From Psychrobacter proteolyticus (lineage in GTDB: Bacteria; Pseudomonadota; Gammaproteobacteria; Pseudomonadales; Moraxellaceae), in contig NZ_QLKS01000003.1 in NCBI RefSeq assembly GCF_003350005.1, positions 1 through 64,000 of the forward strand: DNA of 64,000 nucleotides, read 5' to 3'. The translations under genes and the position numbers were made by a program. Below are positions 38,161 to 46,831 of this stretch, piece by piece. Numbering within the stretch: the stretch's first letter is position 1; each line of letters starts with the position of its first letter. Under the pieces are notes generated by a model. That model was given only the letters and a program-made list of their open reading frames with translations, did no database searches and was not told the DNA's origin.

Positions 38161-38595
38161 ATGAAGCCTGCTCACTCCTCCCATATCCCACTGTGGCTTG
38201 CGTTAGTTCTAACGTTGACCATGGTTATCATTGTCCGAGAAACGGCGGTTATTATCTGTCAAATGGCAGGCATCGAAAAAGCAGCCAATATTGTCGGTTT
38301 AGTTGCGATGTTCGTTATTCTGATAGCGTGGCGACTGTTGAAGGGGTTGCCAAGCTGGCTCACACAGGCCAGTAATACTTTACTAGTCGATAGTGGTTTT
38401 GCCTTTTTACCTGTTTCTGCTGGTGCAGGTTTGTTGCTATTTGCTCTAGGAGATGAGCTATTGGGTGTGATGATAACGATGATTGTTAGTACGCTCATAC
38501 CATTGTGGGGTCTGGCATTACTGGCCAATCGTTGGCTCAACCATGCTGCAAATACTGATAGTACGACTACTACTGAGCAAAAGGGACAGCCGTGA
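38161..38595 (+). CDS. LrgA/CidA family holin-like membrane protein
   Basis: A 144-residue protein with four hydrophobic segments, the FLPVSAGAGLL motif and the small-protein layout of LrgA/CidA. In the family it pairs with an LrgB protein, affecting murein hydrolase export, pyruvate uptake or lysis. The next gene, 16 bp downstream, is LrgB-like, which supports the call. The first ATG at 38161 is used; the frame extends two codons upstream to a TTG. The ribosome binding site is weak. Confidence 0.8.
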   Translation: MKPAHSSHIPLWLALVLTLTMVIIVRETAVIICQMAGIEKAANIVGLVAMFVILIAWRLLKGLPSWLTQASNTLLVDSGFAFLPVSAGAGLLLFALGDELLGVMITMIVSTLIPLWGLALLANRWLNHAANTDSTTTTEQKGQP

Positions 38596-38611
38596 GCTGC
38601 GGAGAGATATT

Positions 38612-39301
38612 ATGACTTTTGACAGCGTATTTATGGCAACCCTAGCCGCAATATTATTAACTTTGGCAGCACACGTAATTGCACGTGTATTGGCACGTAA
38701 ATTATCATGGCTACCGATGGTCATTACCGCACTTGTCCTAGTGCTTGTTTTCCTATTTGTACTGCAGTGGGATTACAACAACTATTACAGCGCGGCGAAA
38801 CCTGTATTTGACCATCTGTTGGGATATGTCACGGTACTCTTGGCTGTGCCATTGGCGGCGATGAATTTCAAAGGCTTACCAGTCAAAAAACTCACTCTAA
38901 TTGTTGCTATTGCTAGCATCGTTGGCGCATTACTGCCTATGTCGTTGGCTTACTTATTTTCGCTCAGTCATGAGACCCTATTGGCTTTCGCTACCCGCTC
39001 TGTTACGACGCCGATTGGCTTGAGCGTAGCAGATTTAATCAAAGCACCATTGGCAATGGCTAACCTAATTATCATCGTCTCAGGTCTGATAGGTGGTACG
39101 GTCGCGCGATTTTTGTTCCGCGGTATCAATGATGACCGTGCTAAAGGTCTAGCACTGGGACTAGCGGCTCACGCATTTGGTACTGTAGAAGCATGGCAAA
39201 TCAGTCACACAGCCGGACGTTATGCTGCATTTGGCTTGGCAGTGAACGGGTTGGTTACCGCGGTTTGGGTACCTATCTTTATCAGCGCTATTGGCATCTA
39301 G
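38612..39301 (+). CDS. LrgB family membrane protein
   Basis: A 229-residue protein with six to seven membrane segments and LrgB motifs: SVTTPIGLSVAD, a GLIGGTVARFLF stretch and AHAFGTVEAWQ. It partners the LrgA-like protein just upstream as a two-gene operon. The ATG at 38612 is set by GGAGAG six bases before it; the open frame runs further upstream inside lrgA. No LytSR regulator is nearby. Confidence 0.87.
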   Translation: MTFDSVFMATLAAILLTLAAHVIARVLARKLSWLPMVITALVLVLVFLFVLQWDYNNYYSAAKPVFDHLLGYVTVLLAVPLAAMNFKGLPVKKLTLIVAIASIVGALLPMSLAYLFSLSHETLLAFATRSVTTPIGLSVADLIKAPLAMANLIIIVSGLIGGTVARFLFRGINDDRAKGLALGLAAHAFGTVEAWQISHTAGRYAAFGLAVNGLVTAVWVPIFISAIGI

Positions 39302-39787
39302 TCATCACTGAAAGTCTACCTAAACTATTCTTATATTTTTAAGAATTGAACCATTAATAGGCTTATCTACTGTTAATTTCAGATTGAAAATCACCTCGAC
39401 TATTCAAATGTCATTATTATTTCTTAAAAAATTGAGACACTTTATTTGTCTAAATTTATCAACTCAAAAAACCCACTACAAATGGCTCATTAAGTCACTT
39501 AGAAAATTTAGTATATTGATTTATCTAAGATTATTTGACAATGAAAATTGAATTTTACAACTTAGTTTGTCAATCTGATGCGTCAAAAAGTTATTATATG
39601 TTATAGTAAGCAACTATTATTTTTTGTATCTATTGCAAGTGGTTTCTTATTGAAAGTGATAATTGCTCAGCTGCTGTCCTTACAGTGGGCTAAATAATTC
39701 TGCAAAATCAGTAACCGCTTAAGCGCCTAAATCAACGCATATGTAGGCAAAATAATTTGCTGTTATTCGATAAAAAGTGATTTTACT
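39302..39787. other. AT-rich intergenic region before the lytic transglycosylase gene
   Basis: 486 bases with no credible gene. It holds short inverted repeats, for example GCCTA/TAGGC at about 39724-39755 in the likely leader of the next gene, and no clear terminator for lrgB. Confidence 0.35.
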
Positions 39788-40594
39788 ATGATAAATACGG
39801 CTACTTTGATTACTCGCTGCTTATCTCCCCTTTTACTAAGTGCTATTGCTCTTTCGACTTTTTCTGTCGCTGCCAATGCAGGCAACATGTATATCTACAA
39901 AGACAAAGGTGGACAAGTACTGTTGACCAACGTCAATCCTAGTGGAAATTTCGATAAGTTTACGAAAAAAGTAAAAGTAACTTATTATAAAGACTCTAAG
40001 ATGTATGACGGAAGCAGCGATAGCTATGGTAGCAGTGCCGCTAGCAACAGCGGAAGTCGCAACTCTTACGACAGTTACATTCGTGCGTCCGCTGAGCGCA
40101 ATGGTGTTGACCCTGCCCTAATGAAAGCGATGATGCACACTGAATCAGCTTTCAATCCAAACGCACGCTCACCAGTGGGCGCGCAAGGCCTGATGCAGTT
40201 GATGCCAGCGACTGCGCGCCGCTTCAATGTAAGCAATCCTTGGAACCCTGCAGATAATATCGAAGGATCAGCCAAATATATCGCGTGGCTCATGCGCCGC
40301 TTCAATAATAATATCGAACATGCTGTCGCAGGCTACAATGCGGGTGAAGGCAATGTCGATAAATACGGTGGCATCCCTCCGTTTAAAGAAACACGTAACT
40401 ATGTTCAAAGAGTAATGAGCCGTTATCATAGCTTGTATAAGAATGATGCAGGACTGTTTGGTGCAAGTATCAGTGCTAACAATCAAGCTAGTAGCACCAG
40501 TACCAGTAATGGCTTACAGAATGTCAGTTACGGTACCAGCAGCAATGTGAATAGTGCTAGCTATGCCAACTCGGCCTATGCGGCTTTACGCTAA
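39788..40594 (+). CDS. Lytic transglycosylase, SLT family, with DUF4124-like N-terminus
   Basis: A 268-residue exported murein hydrolase. It has a signal peptide (about 1-31, ending AANAG) and a short DUF4124-like segment (MYIYKDKGGQVLLTNVNP). A Ser-rich linker leads to an SLT domain at about 95-215 with catalytic Glu in MHTESAFNPNARS, then GAQGLMQLMPATA and VAGYNAGEGNVDKYGGIPPFKET. The tail is Ser/Asn-rich. It cleaves peptidoglycan glycan strands with formation of anhydromuramic ends. The ATG has a poor ribosome binding site. Confidence 0.93.
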   Translation: MINTATLITRCLSPLLLSAIALSTFSVAANAGNMYIYKDKGGQVLLTNVNPSGNFDKFTKKVKVTYYKDSKMYDGSSDSYGSSAASNSGSRNSYDSYIRASAERNGVDPALMKAMMHTESAFNPNARSPVGAQGLMQLMPATARRFNVSNPWNPADNIEGSAKYIAWLMRRFNNNIEHAVAGYNAGEGNVDKYGGIPPFKETRNYVQRVMSRYHSLYKNDAGLFGASISANNQASSTSTSNGLQNVSYGTSSNVNSASYANSAYAALR

Positions 40595-40618
40595 GCCAGT
40601 TATCTAAAAGTCAGACAT

Positions 40619-40652
40619 AAAAAAGCCCATTAACGAATTAATGGGCTTTTTT
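40619..40652. terminator. Bidirectional terminator between the transglycosylase gene and tsf
   Basis: 15-base-pair perfect stem AAAAAAGCCCATTAA/TTAATGGGCTTTTTT with loop CGAA. Confidence 0.95.
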
Positions 40653-40750
40653 ATGTTTGGATGCTTTATATATTGATGCATTAAGAGTAATAAAGCCAAA
40701 CTGTAAGCCACAATTAAGTACTCACAGCCTGATCCAATACTATTTGGTAC

Positions 40751-41632
40751 TTACTTGTTAGCAGCCTGAGTTGCAGCAACTTCAGCAGCGAAGTCTTCTT
40801 GCTTCTTCTCGATGCCCTCACCAACTTCTAGACGTTTGAAGCCAAGTACTTTTACGCCTTCAGCTTTTAAGACTTCGCCAACTTTCTTGTCGTTGTCCAT
40901 AACGTATGGCTGACGTAGTAAAGTTACTTCGTCTAGGTACTTACGTAGGCCACCTTCGATCATTTTTTCAACGATGTTGTCAGGCTTGCCAGACTCACGA
41001 GCTTTTGCTTCGATGATGTCTTTTTCGCGTGCCAATACGTCAGCAGCAACATCTTCATCATCTACAGCAACAGGGTTGAATGCAGCGATATGCATAGCAA
41101 GGTTTTTACCAGTGTCAGCGTCGCCGCCTTCATAAGATACAACTACACCGATACGTAGACCATGACGGTATGCAGCGATGTTAGCACCTTCAAGTGTTTC
41201 AACACGGCGAATCTGGATGTTTTCACCGATTTTCTGTACTAGCGATACACGTGCTTCTTCAACAGTCTGACCTTCGCCATAAGACAATTCAGAGATAGCA
41301 GCAACGTCAGTTACGTTGTTTTCTAATGCAAGGTTAGCAACTTTTTCTGCAAATGCAGTGAAGCTGTCATCTTTTGCAACGAAATCAGTCTGGCAGTTAA
41401 CTTCTAGCAAGAATGCTTTGTTCTCGCCTTGAGCGATGATGATAGCGCCGTCAGCTGCGATGTTACCCGCTTTTTTAGCTGCTTTAGCTTGACCAGATTT
41501 ACGTAGGTTATCAATGGCAACTTCAACATCACCGTTTGATTCTTCTAACGCTTTTTTACATTCCATCATGCCAAGACCAGTACGGTCACGCAATTCTTTT
41601 ACCATTTTGGCAGATACTTTTACTTCTGTCAT
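40751..41632 (-). CDS. tsf: Elongation factor Ts
   Basis: The nucleotide exchange factor for EF-Tu. The 293-residue protein has the family N-terminus ([19 protein letters not shown]), the TDFVAKDD core motif and the C-terminal [12 protein letters not shown]. The ATG at 41632 follows AAGGTGA; the upstream GTG of the frame overlaps that site. It is downstream of rpsB on the same strand, as in most bacteria, separated by 360 bases. pyrH does not follow; a terminator does. Confidence 0.97.
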   Translation of the reverse strand: MTEVKVSAKMVKELRDRTGLGMMECKKALEESNGDVEVAIDNLRKSGQAKAAKKAGNIAADGAIIIAQGENKAFLLEVNCQTDFVAKDDSFTAFAEKVANLALENNVTDVAAISELSYGEGQTVEEARVSLVQKIGENIQIRRVETLEGANIAAYRHGLRIGVVVSYEGGDADTGKNLAMHIAAFNPVAVDDEDVAADVLAREKDIIEAKARESGKPDNIVEKMIEGGLRKYLDEVTLLRQPYVMDNDKKVGEVLKAEGVKVLGFKRLEVGEGIEKKQEDFAAEVAATQAANK

Positions 41633-41931
41633 AAGAGTCACCTTAGTATAGTTATGTATAGGAGTGCTGTATTTCTATTCAATATCTTAGTATTACTTAA
41701 AATCTAGCAGACAGCTCGTTTTGAACGATTACTAATATAGCCATAAATGATGTCAAACAAATAACATCTATACAGTACAGCGATATAACCAGTAGGAGCG
41801 ATAATACTCGCCCAATAGCTGCTCGCTTATATGCATGGCGTTATTAATAAGGCTTTATTCAATAACAAGGCATGACGAGTAAAACTACATCATGCCTATT
41901 ATGAGCTTATACGCTGTTCAAAACATTATAT

Positions 41932-41962
41932 GGATGCTGATAGATACACTATCAAGGCATCC
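41932..41962. terminator. Strong hairpin in the rpsB-tsf spacer
   Basis: Two stacked 6-base-pair stems, GGATGC/GCATCC and TGATAG/CTATCA, with a two-base bulge and loop ATACA, 31 bases past the rpsB stop. No T run follows directly on the minus strand, so it may be an attenuator or RNA-processing or stabilising element rather than a full terminator. Nothing else is evident in 41633-41992. Confidence 0.5.
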
Positions 41963-41992
41963 TTACAAAGTTAAACTTTTTAAGTCAGCTAC

Positions 41993-42784
41993 TTATTCTG
42001 CTGGAGTTGCAGCAGCTTCTTCTGCAGCTGGCGCTTCTTCAGTTGCAGCAGGTGCTTGCTCAGCTTTACCACCAGCTTGAGTTTGTGCGTATTCTTTACC
42101 AGCGATGATAGCATCAGCCATAGAAGTTACGTACAAAGTCACAGCACGGATAGCATCATCATTAGCTGGGATGATGTAGTCAACGTTGTCTGGGCTAGAG
42201 TTAGTATCAACGATACCGATAACTGGGATACCCAAGTTCTTGGCTTCTTTAATAGCGATAGCTTCGTGATCTACGTCTACTACAAAGATAGCGTCAGGTA
42301 GGCCGCCCATATCTTTGATACCACCTAGTGAACGCTCAAGTTTTTCCATATCGCGAGTACGCTCTAGTGCTTCACGCTTAGTCAGCTTAGCGAAAGTACC
42401 ATCTTCTGCTTGCTTTTCTAGCTCTTTTAGACGGTTGATTGACTGACGTAGAGTTTTCCAGTTAGTCAACATACCACCTAACCAGCGATGGTCAACGTAT
42501 GGCATGCCAGCGCGAGCTGCTTGCTCACGTACGATACCGCTTGCAGCGCGTTTAGTACCAACAAATAATACTTTGTTTTTCTTAGCAGCTAGGCCGTTTA
42601 CGTAAGTCAACGCTTCGTTGAACGCTTTTACGGTGTGCTCTAAGTTGATGATATGGATTTTGTTACGTGCGCCAAAGATGTATGGACCCATTTTTGGGTT
42701 CCAAAAACGTGTTTGGTGACCAAAGTGAGCGCCTGCTTGTAGTAAGTCGCGCATTTCGATTTTGGTTGGATTCTTTGTAGCCAT
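41993..42784 (-). CDS. rpsB: 30S ribosomal protein S2
   Basis: A 263-residue S2 protein with [25 protein letters not shown] and [13 protein letters not shown] motifs and the D-ANSSPD-like [18 protein letters not shown] stretch. The C-terminal tail is Ala/Glu/Pro-rich, a little longer than in E. coli (241 residues). The ATG follows AGGATAT. Upstream, a minus-strand TAAAAT at 43041-43046 followed by GC-rich bases may be the -10 of its promoter, giving a leader of about 250 bases where S2 autoregulation could act. Confidence 0.97.
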   Translation of the reverse strand: MATKNPTKIEMRDLLQAGAHFGHQTRFWNPKMGPYIFGARNKIHIINLEHTVKAFNEALTYVNGLAAKKNKVLFVGTKRAASGIVREQAARAGMPYVDHRWLGGMLTNWKTLRQSINRLKELEKQAEDGTFAKLTKREALERTRDMEKLERSLGGIKDMGGLPDAIFVVDVDHEAIAIKEAKNLGIPVIGIVDTNSSPDNVDYIIPANDDAIRAVTLYVTSMADAIIAGKEYAQTQAGGKAEQAPAATEEAPAAEEAAATPAE

Positions 42785-43125
42785 GAGAATATATCCTATT
42801 GGTTGGGTTATGCCTCCACATCACAAAAACAGCCTATTTAGCGACACGCATCTGCTACCGGTTAGTTTTCATTAGTAAAGCACTAACAGATCACAAATTA
42901 ATCAAGTCGCCAAACACCCAGCAATTTTTTGCCATGATGTGTGTGTCATTGGTTGGTTTAAAAAAAGAAGCTATCGCTAGATTGAAGCAAATGCTCAAAT
43001 CTAAACTATAAAGTGAATTATAAAAAATAGCTGCGCTGTATTTTATCACATAACGCTTCAGAATCTCCAGCAGTTTGTTTGTAGTGTATCAATAAGATAA
43101 AAACAAACTACGGCGATAATAAAAC

Positions 43126-43155
43126 AAAAAAAAGCGACACATTTGCATCGCTTTT
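43126..43155 (-). terminator. Terminator after the CheX-like operon
   Basis: Stem AAAAGCGA/TCGCTTTT with A/T runs on both strands, about 95 bases past the stop of the last gene of the 43250-47701 operon. The rest of 42785-43249 is the rpsB leader, with no gene. Confidence 0.75.
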
Positions 43156-43249
43156 TTCATGATTATCTTTTTAATAGCTGTTTTTCAAGCAAGGTCAACA
43201 CTGTCACTCTTTTATAGTTATCACTCGTTTATAGAGGACTGACTACAAC

Positions 43250-43699
43250 TTATGCAATGCAAATACCAATGACCGCCTTGTAACCACGCCACGTAAATGG
43301 TGTGATATAGCTTTGACGGTCTTTAGGCAAATAAGACACGCTTGGCGCACTCTCCACAATGTGCGGCGGAGAGATAATAAACTCTGAACCAAACTCTGTC
43401 CGAGCGTTACCTGAGATTGTATTGGCCATTTCACCCAACAAATCTTTCATCATGGTGATTGAAGAGTCAGGCTCGCCCATCACTTTGATGACTTCTCGCA
43501 ACATCACGCTTGGTGCACTGACATAGACGCAGCCTTCTAAAGGACCTGATATCTTAATGACACCGCTATAATCAAAGCCAATCGCGCTTTTGTTGTTGTT
43601 CAAGTAAGGGGTATCAATTGACACTTCCGAGCCATCGATTTGCGCAAAAAACGCATTGATCGAGCTTAGAAACACACCCAATTTTTCTACTTTAACCAT
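43250..43699 (-). CDS. CheX-like phosphatase, copy A
   Basis: A 149-residue protein of the CheX/CheC phosphatase fold, whose members dephosphorylate CheY-type receivers. The diagnostic E-x2-N motif is in LLGEMANTISGNAR (Glu90, Asn93), followed by EFGSEFIISPP. The protein shares the layout and the YxG(V)IxISG, GEMANTI/GEVANTI and NAR(T/K)EFGSEF segments with its neighbour, so the two are tandem paralogues. It is last in a five-gene operon, 35 bp after copy B. The likely target is the CheY-like receiver two genes upstream (inference). Confidence 0.85.
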   Translation of the reverse strand: MVKVEKLGVFLSSINAFFAQIDGSEVSIDTPYLNNNKSAIGFDYSGVIKISGPLEGCVYVSAPSVMLREVIKVMGEPDSSITMMKDLLGEMANTISGNARTEFGSEFIISPPHIVESAPSVSYLPKDRQSYITPFTWRGYKAVIGICIA

Positions 43700-43734
43700 A
43701 ATATATTAATATCCATCTGTATTACGTGGCAGCA

Positions 43735-44184
43735 TTAGTCTTGCAAACAAACCACAATCTCGCCTACTTGAGAATGCCAAGTGATGGGGATGATAAAAGA
43801 ACGCTCATCGTTCGGCAATACAATACTTTGCGGCGCACCTTTGAACACAAATGGTACAGAGATATGAAACTCTGAACCAAACTCTTTGCGTGCATTGCCT
43901 GCGATGGTATTGGCCACTTCCCCAGCCAGATCTACATAGTTCTCTTCACTTTTATCGGTTTCGCCCATGCTGTCTAAGATTGAAGACAGCAAGTCACGCG
44001 TCGCCGAAAAATATACCACGCCTTTTTGGCCACCAGATATACCAATCACGCCCGTATAATCGTGGACTTTTGGCTGTTTGTTTTCTAGTAAGTAAGGAGT
44101 ATCAGCAATAAGCTCTTCTCCCCCAAACTGGTCAAAATAATTACTAATAATACTTAAAAAAATCTGTAGCTTTTGCTCTTTCAT
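43735..44184 (-). CDS. CheX-like phosphatase, copy B
   Basis: A 149-residue CheX-fold protein with Glu89 and Asn92 in AGEVANTIAGNARKEFGSEF and a YTGVIGISGGQKGVVYFS core. It has the same length as copy A, clearly related but diverged outside the active helix, suggesting an old duplication with separate roles, perhaps a heterodimer. It lies 30 bp after the CheY-like gene. No CheD or flagellar genes are nearby. Confidence 0.85.
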   Translation of the reverse strand: MKEQKLQIFLSIISNYFDQFGGEELIADTPYLLENKQPKVHDYTGVIGISGGQKGVVYFSATRDLLSSILDSMGETDKSEENYVDLAGEVANTIAGNARKEFGSEFHISVPFVFKGAPQSIVLPNDERSFIIPITWHSQVGEIVVCLQD

Positions 44185-44214
44185 AATGACATCTACTTTG
44201 GTCGATGAATGGTA

Positions 44215-44577
44215 TTAGTCTTGCATCAGCTCATACAAAGACTCTACAAGCTCCTCTTCTGAAAAAGGCTTGCACAAAAAGCCGCTAGCACCTAGTGACA
44301 ATGCTTCAATGCCTGTGGCTTTGTCCGATAATGCTGATACCACTAAAATGCGTACTTCAGGATCAATCGCGATGATTTTTTCAATACATTCTAGCCCATC
44401 CATTTGTGGCATGGTTAAGTCCATGGTGATCACATCAGGACGATGGACGTTGAACTTTTCGATGGCTTGGACACCACTGGTCGCTGTCGCAACCAGCATG
44501 AACTTTCCTGAATCGTATGCGCGCTGAATACGGTTTCTAATAATATTTGAATCATCAACAATCATTAACTTATGCAT
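44215..44577 (-). CDS. Single-domain CheY-like response regulator
   Basis: A 120-residue receiver with no output domain. Acidic pocket Asp8/Asp9 (IVDDSN), phospho-acceptor Asp53 (ITMDLTMPQMDG), Ser81 (VVSALS) and Lys103 (LCKPFS) are all intact. It is encoded between the kinase gene and two CheX-like genes, so it should take phosphate from the Hpt of the kinase and lose it to CheX. What it binds when phosphorylated is unknown. The ATG follows AAAGGTAG. Confidence 0.93.
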   Translation of the reverse strand: MHKLMIVDDSNIIRNRIQRAYDSGKFMLVATATSGVQAIEKFNVHRPDVITMDLTMPQMDGLECIEKIIAIDPEVRILVVSALSDKATGIEALSLGASGFLCKPFSEEELVESLYELMQD

Positions 44578-44638
44578 AACTTATCTACTACCTTTAATGA
44601 AGTGCTTGTCGTCCCTGACAATATAATTACTATTTTGA

Positions 44639-46819
44639 TTAAGCTTTAGGTAAAGTAATGACAAACCGTGTCATCTGACCCAGCTCGCTATTTACGTTAA
44701 GCTTGCCATCATACTCTTTTACTTTCGCTTTGATGATATCAAGTCCGACACCGCGACCACCGTCTTCATCTGCATGCTCTTTGGTAGAGAATCCAGAAGA
44801 GAACAGCTGTTTGAGCAAGTCACCTTTGCTAAGCTGATTTGCCTCTTCCGTACCGAAACGACCTTCTTGAATCAGTTTATTACGGATGCTGTCATAGTTA
44901 ATGCCTTGTCCGTCGTCTTGCACAACCAACATAAAGTTTGAACCGTTGTCTTGTACTTCCAAATCAATGGTCCCAACGTCAGGTTTGCCAGTAGCATGAC
45001 GCACACTTGGCGACTCGATACCATGGACTACCGCATTACGCAGCAACTGAATACTGATTTCTTTGATTGGTTTTGCAAGATGCGCCGGAATGCTCGTTTG
45101 GGTCAGCGTCGTACTTTTTAGCTGTACTCGCTTGCCCTGTCTTGCAGCAATCTCTTTTGTAAATTCATTGTAGAAAGACAATAAATCGTCATCTGTTTCA
45201 TTGTCTAAGTCGATATCTAGCCCACCATCAAAGTCAGCATTGCTAGCTACATGGTCTGCTACTGGATTTTGAGTAACGACTGGTGCTTGTACGGTTGACG
45301 ACTTAGCTGCTGTCGGTGCTGAGCGGTTGATACGCTCACCCAACGTCGCAATCGTATTTGATAAGCTAAGCAAATCATCCAAATGTACCGCTAATGGTAA
45401 GAAGTCATTACCAGACAACTGACCTTGGTTTTGTAATGCATGTAACTTGTCTTCAGCATCAGAAGCAATCTTCGTAAAGCTGTGTAGTTTTAGTGCTGAT
45501 GCCTCGCCTTTTAAGCTGTGCATTTCACGATAAATAGCTTTTAATTTACCTTCAAGCTCATACTGCGAGCTACCAGGATTTTTTAAGATATTATTCATCT
45601 TCTCGATATGCGCTTGGGTATTACCAATAAACTCATTAATAATTTTTGGATTCACATTCAAGATAGTCGTTAACATCTCAATCTGCATATCGTTTTGCGA
45701 ACGCTCTTTTTCTAGGCGCTGTTCTAAATAGACTGCATCTGATACATCATTAACGTTGACCAAGATACGGGCAATGTCTTTATTGTCATAAACACGTGAG
45801 AATTTGAAATCTAAGAAGCGATTATCAAGACTCTTGTCTTCAGACAGGTTATGCAACATGACCTTATTCAACGGGTTAAGTGAATCTACCAATTTTTCTT
45901 TAACGCGAGGGTTATAGAGCTGTTCAATGAACTGCTGTGTGGTCTTGAGGTCTTTATCAGAGATACGGCCACGCAGGACATTGGTAAAGTTTTCCCCTGC
46001 CAAGCGATCAGAGCCGATGATATTGTTAAGCGCACGAGAATGCTGTTGACCAATATTCAAGTCTTTATCAAGTAGGAAAAGACCCGTATTTACCGTTTCC
46101 ATAATCTCTTGCGTTTCTTGGCGAGCGGCAAGTGCTTCAGCATCCGTCTCACGTAGGCGACGTACAAAGAAGAATACGAAGATTAGGAAGTAGGTAAAGA
46201 TAGCGGCAACACCAAGTACCTGGATAAGACGAATAGTAGTTGCTTGACGCTCTGCACTATTAAATACATCTTTTGTCAGACTATCTAAAGAATCGTTAAT
46301 AAACAAACTTGATGTTTTAGCCTGCTCAACTGCTTGGGTCAATTCATCAGCAGAAGGCACCATAACGTTATCAGCATCTTTTAAGTATGCTTGAATTTTG
46401 GGTTCTAGCGCTTTCCATTGCTCATTGGCAGCAGCAATGTTGGTTTGTGCATTGCTATCAATTTTTGGTAAATCGTAGCTATTACCTTCTTCATCTGTGA
46501 TCGTGCCACCTTGCTCAATCGCAGCAATAGAGTTGGTAATCAACGTCGTGTTTTGCTCTAAACGACTCAATGCTCGTTGTATGTGTGGAGACTTAGTATC
46601 CTCACCATAACTGCTATCCAAGTCGAAAAGATCTTTAATTACCGCCTGTGCACTGTTTGCAACTTGGTTGGTTTGGTCAATTAAAGCGGTATTTCTTTCT
46701 AATAAGTTTGAGGTATAAAACGTGAACGCAAGCAAAGCACCGATTAGAGATAAAAATAGTGCAATTGAAATAATCAGACCTTGATAGCGCTTATTGTCGA
46801 CATTAGGTACGGTTGCCAT
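44639..46819 (-). CDS. Membrane sensor kinase with internal Hpt and CheA-type ATPase
   Basis: A 726-residue protein. TM1 is about 13-35 and TM2 about 198-220, with a helical periplasmic domain between. A PAS-like domain follows at about 235-365, then a coiled coil. An Hpt helix has phospho-acceptor His434 in MHSLKGEAS. An acidic/Pro/Ala linker leads to a CheA-type HATPase at about 555-726: N-box LLRNAVVHGIE (Asn595), DDGQGINYDSIR, LFSSGFSTKE and GGRGVGLDIIK. No CheW-like P5 domain, HisKA dimerisation helix or receiver is seen. It therefore combines a chemoreceptor-like input and a CheA-like core in one chain. It starts 12 bp after the binding-protein gene; the ribosome binding site is AAGGAA. 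Confidence 0.88.
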   Translation of the reverse strand: MATVPNVDNKRYQGLIISIALFLSLIGALLAFTFYTSNLLERNTALIDQTNQVANSAQAVIKDLFDLDSSYGEDTKSPHIQRALSRLEQNTTLITNSIAAIEQGGTITDEEGNSYDLPKIDSNAQTNIAAANEQWKALEPKIQAYLKDADNVMVPSADELTQAVEQAKTSSLFINDSLDSLTKDVFNSAERQATTIRLIQVLGVAAIFTYFLIFVFFFVRRLRETDAEALAARQETQEIMETVNTGLFLLDKDLNIGQQHSRALNNIIGSDRLAGENFTNVLRGRISDKDLKTTQQFIEQLYNPRVKEKLVDSLNPLNKVMLHNLSEDKSLDNRFLDFKFSRVYDNKDIARILVNVNDVSDAVYLEQRLEKERSQNDMQIEMLTTILNVNPKIINEFIGNTQAHIEKMNNILKNPGSSQYELEGKLKAIYREMHSLKGEASALKLHSFTKIASDAEDKLHALQNQGQLSGNDFLPLAVHLDDLLSLSNTIATLGERINRSAPTAAKSSTVQAPVVTQNPVADHVASNADFDGGLDIDLDNETDDDLLSFYNEFTKEIAARQGKRVQLKSTTLTQTSIPAHLAKPIKEISIQLLRNAVVHGIESPSVRHATGKPDVGTIDLEVQDNGSNFMLVVQDDGQGINYDSIRNKLIQEGRFGTEEANQLSKGDLLKQLFSSGFSTKEHADEDGGRGVGLDIIKAKVKEYDGKLNVNSELGQMTRFVITLPKA

Positions 46820-46831
46820 CTTCAGAGTTCC

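Noticed and set aside
42799..43011. 70-codon plus-strand open frame upstream of rpsB
   Set aside because: It starts with a rare codon, has no ribosome binding site and lies antisense to the rpsB leader; chance frame.
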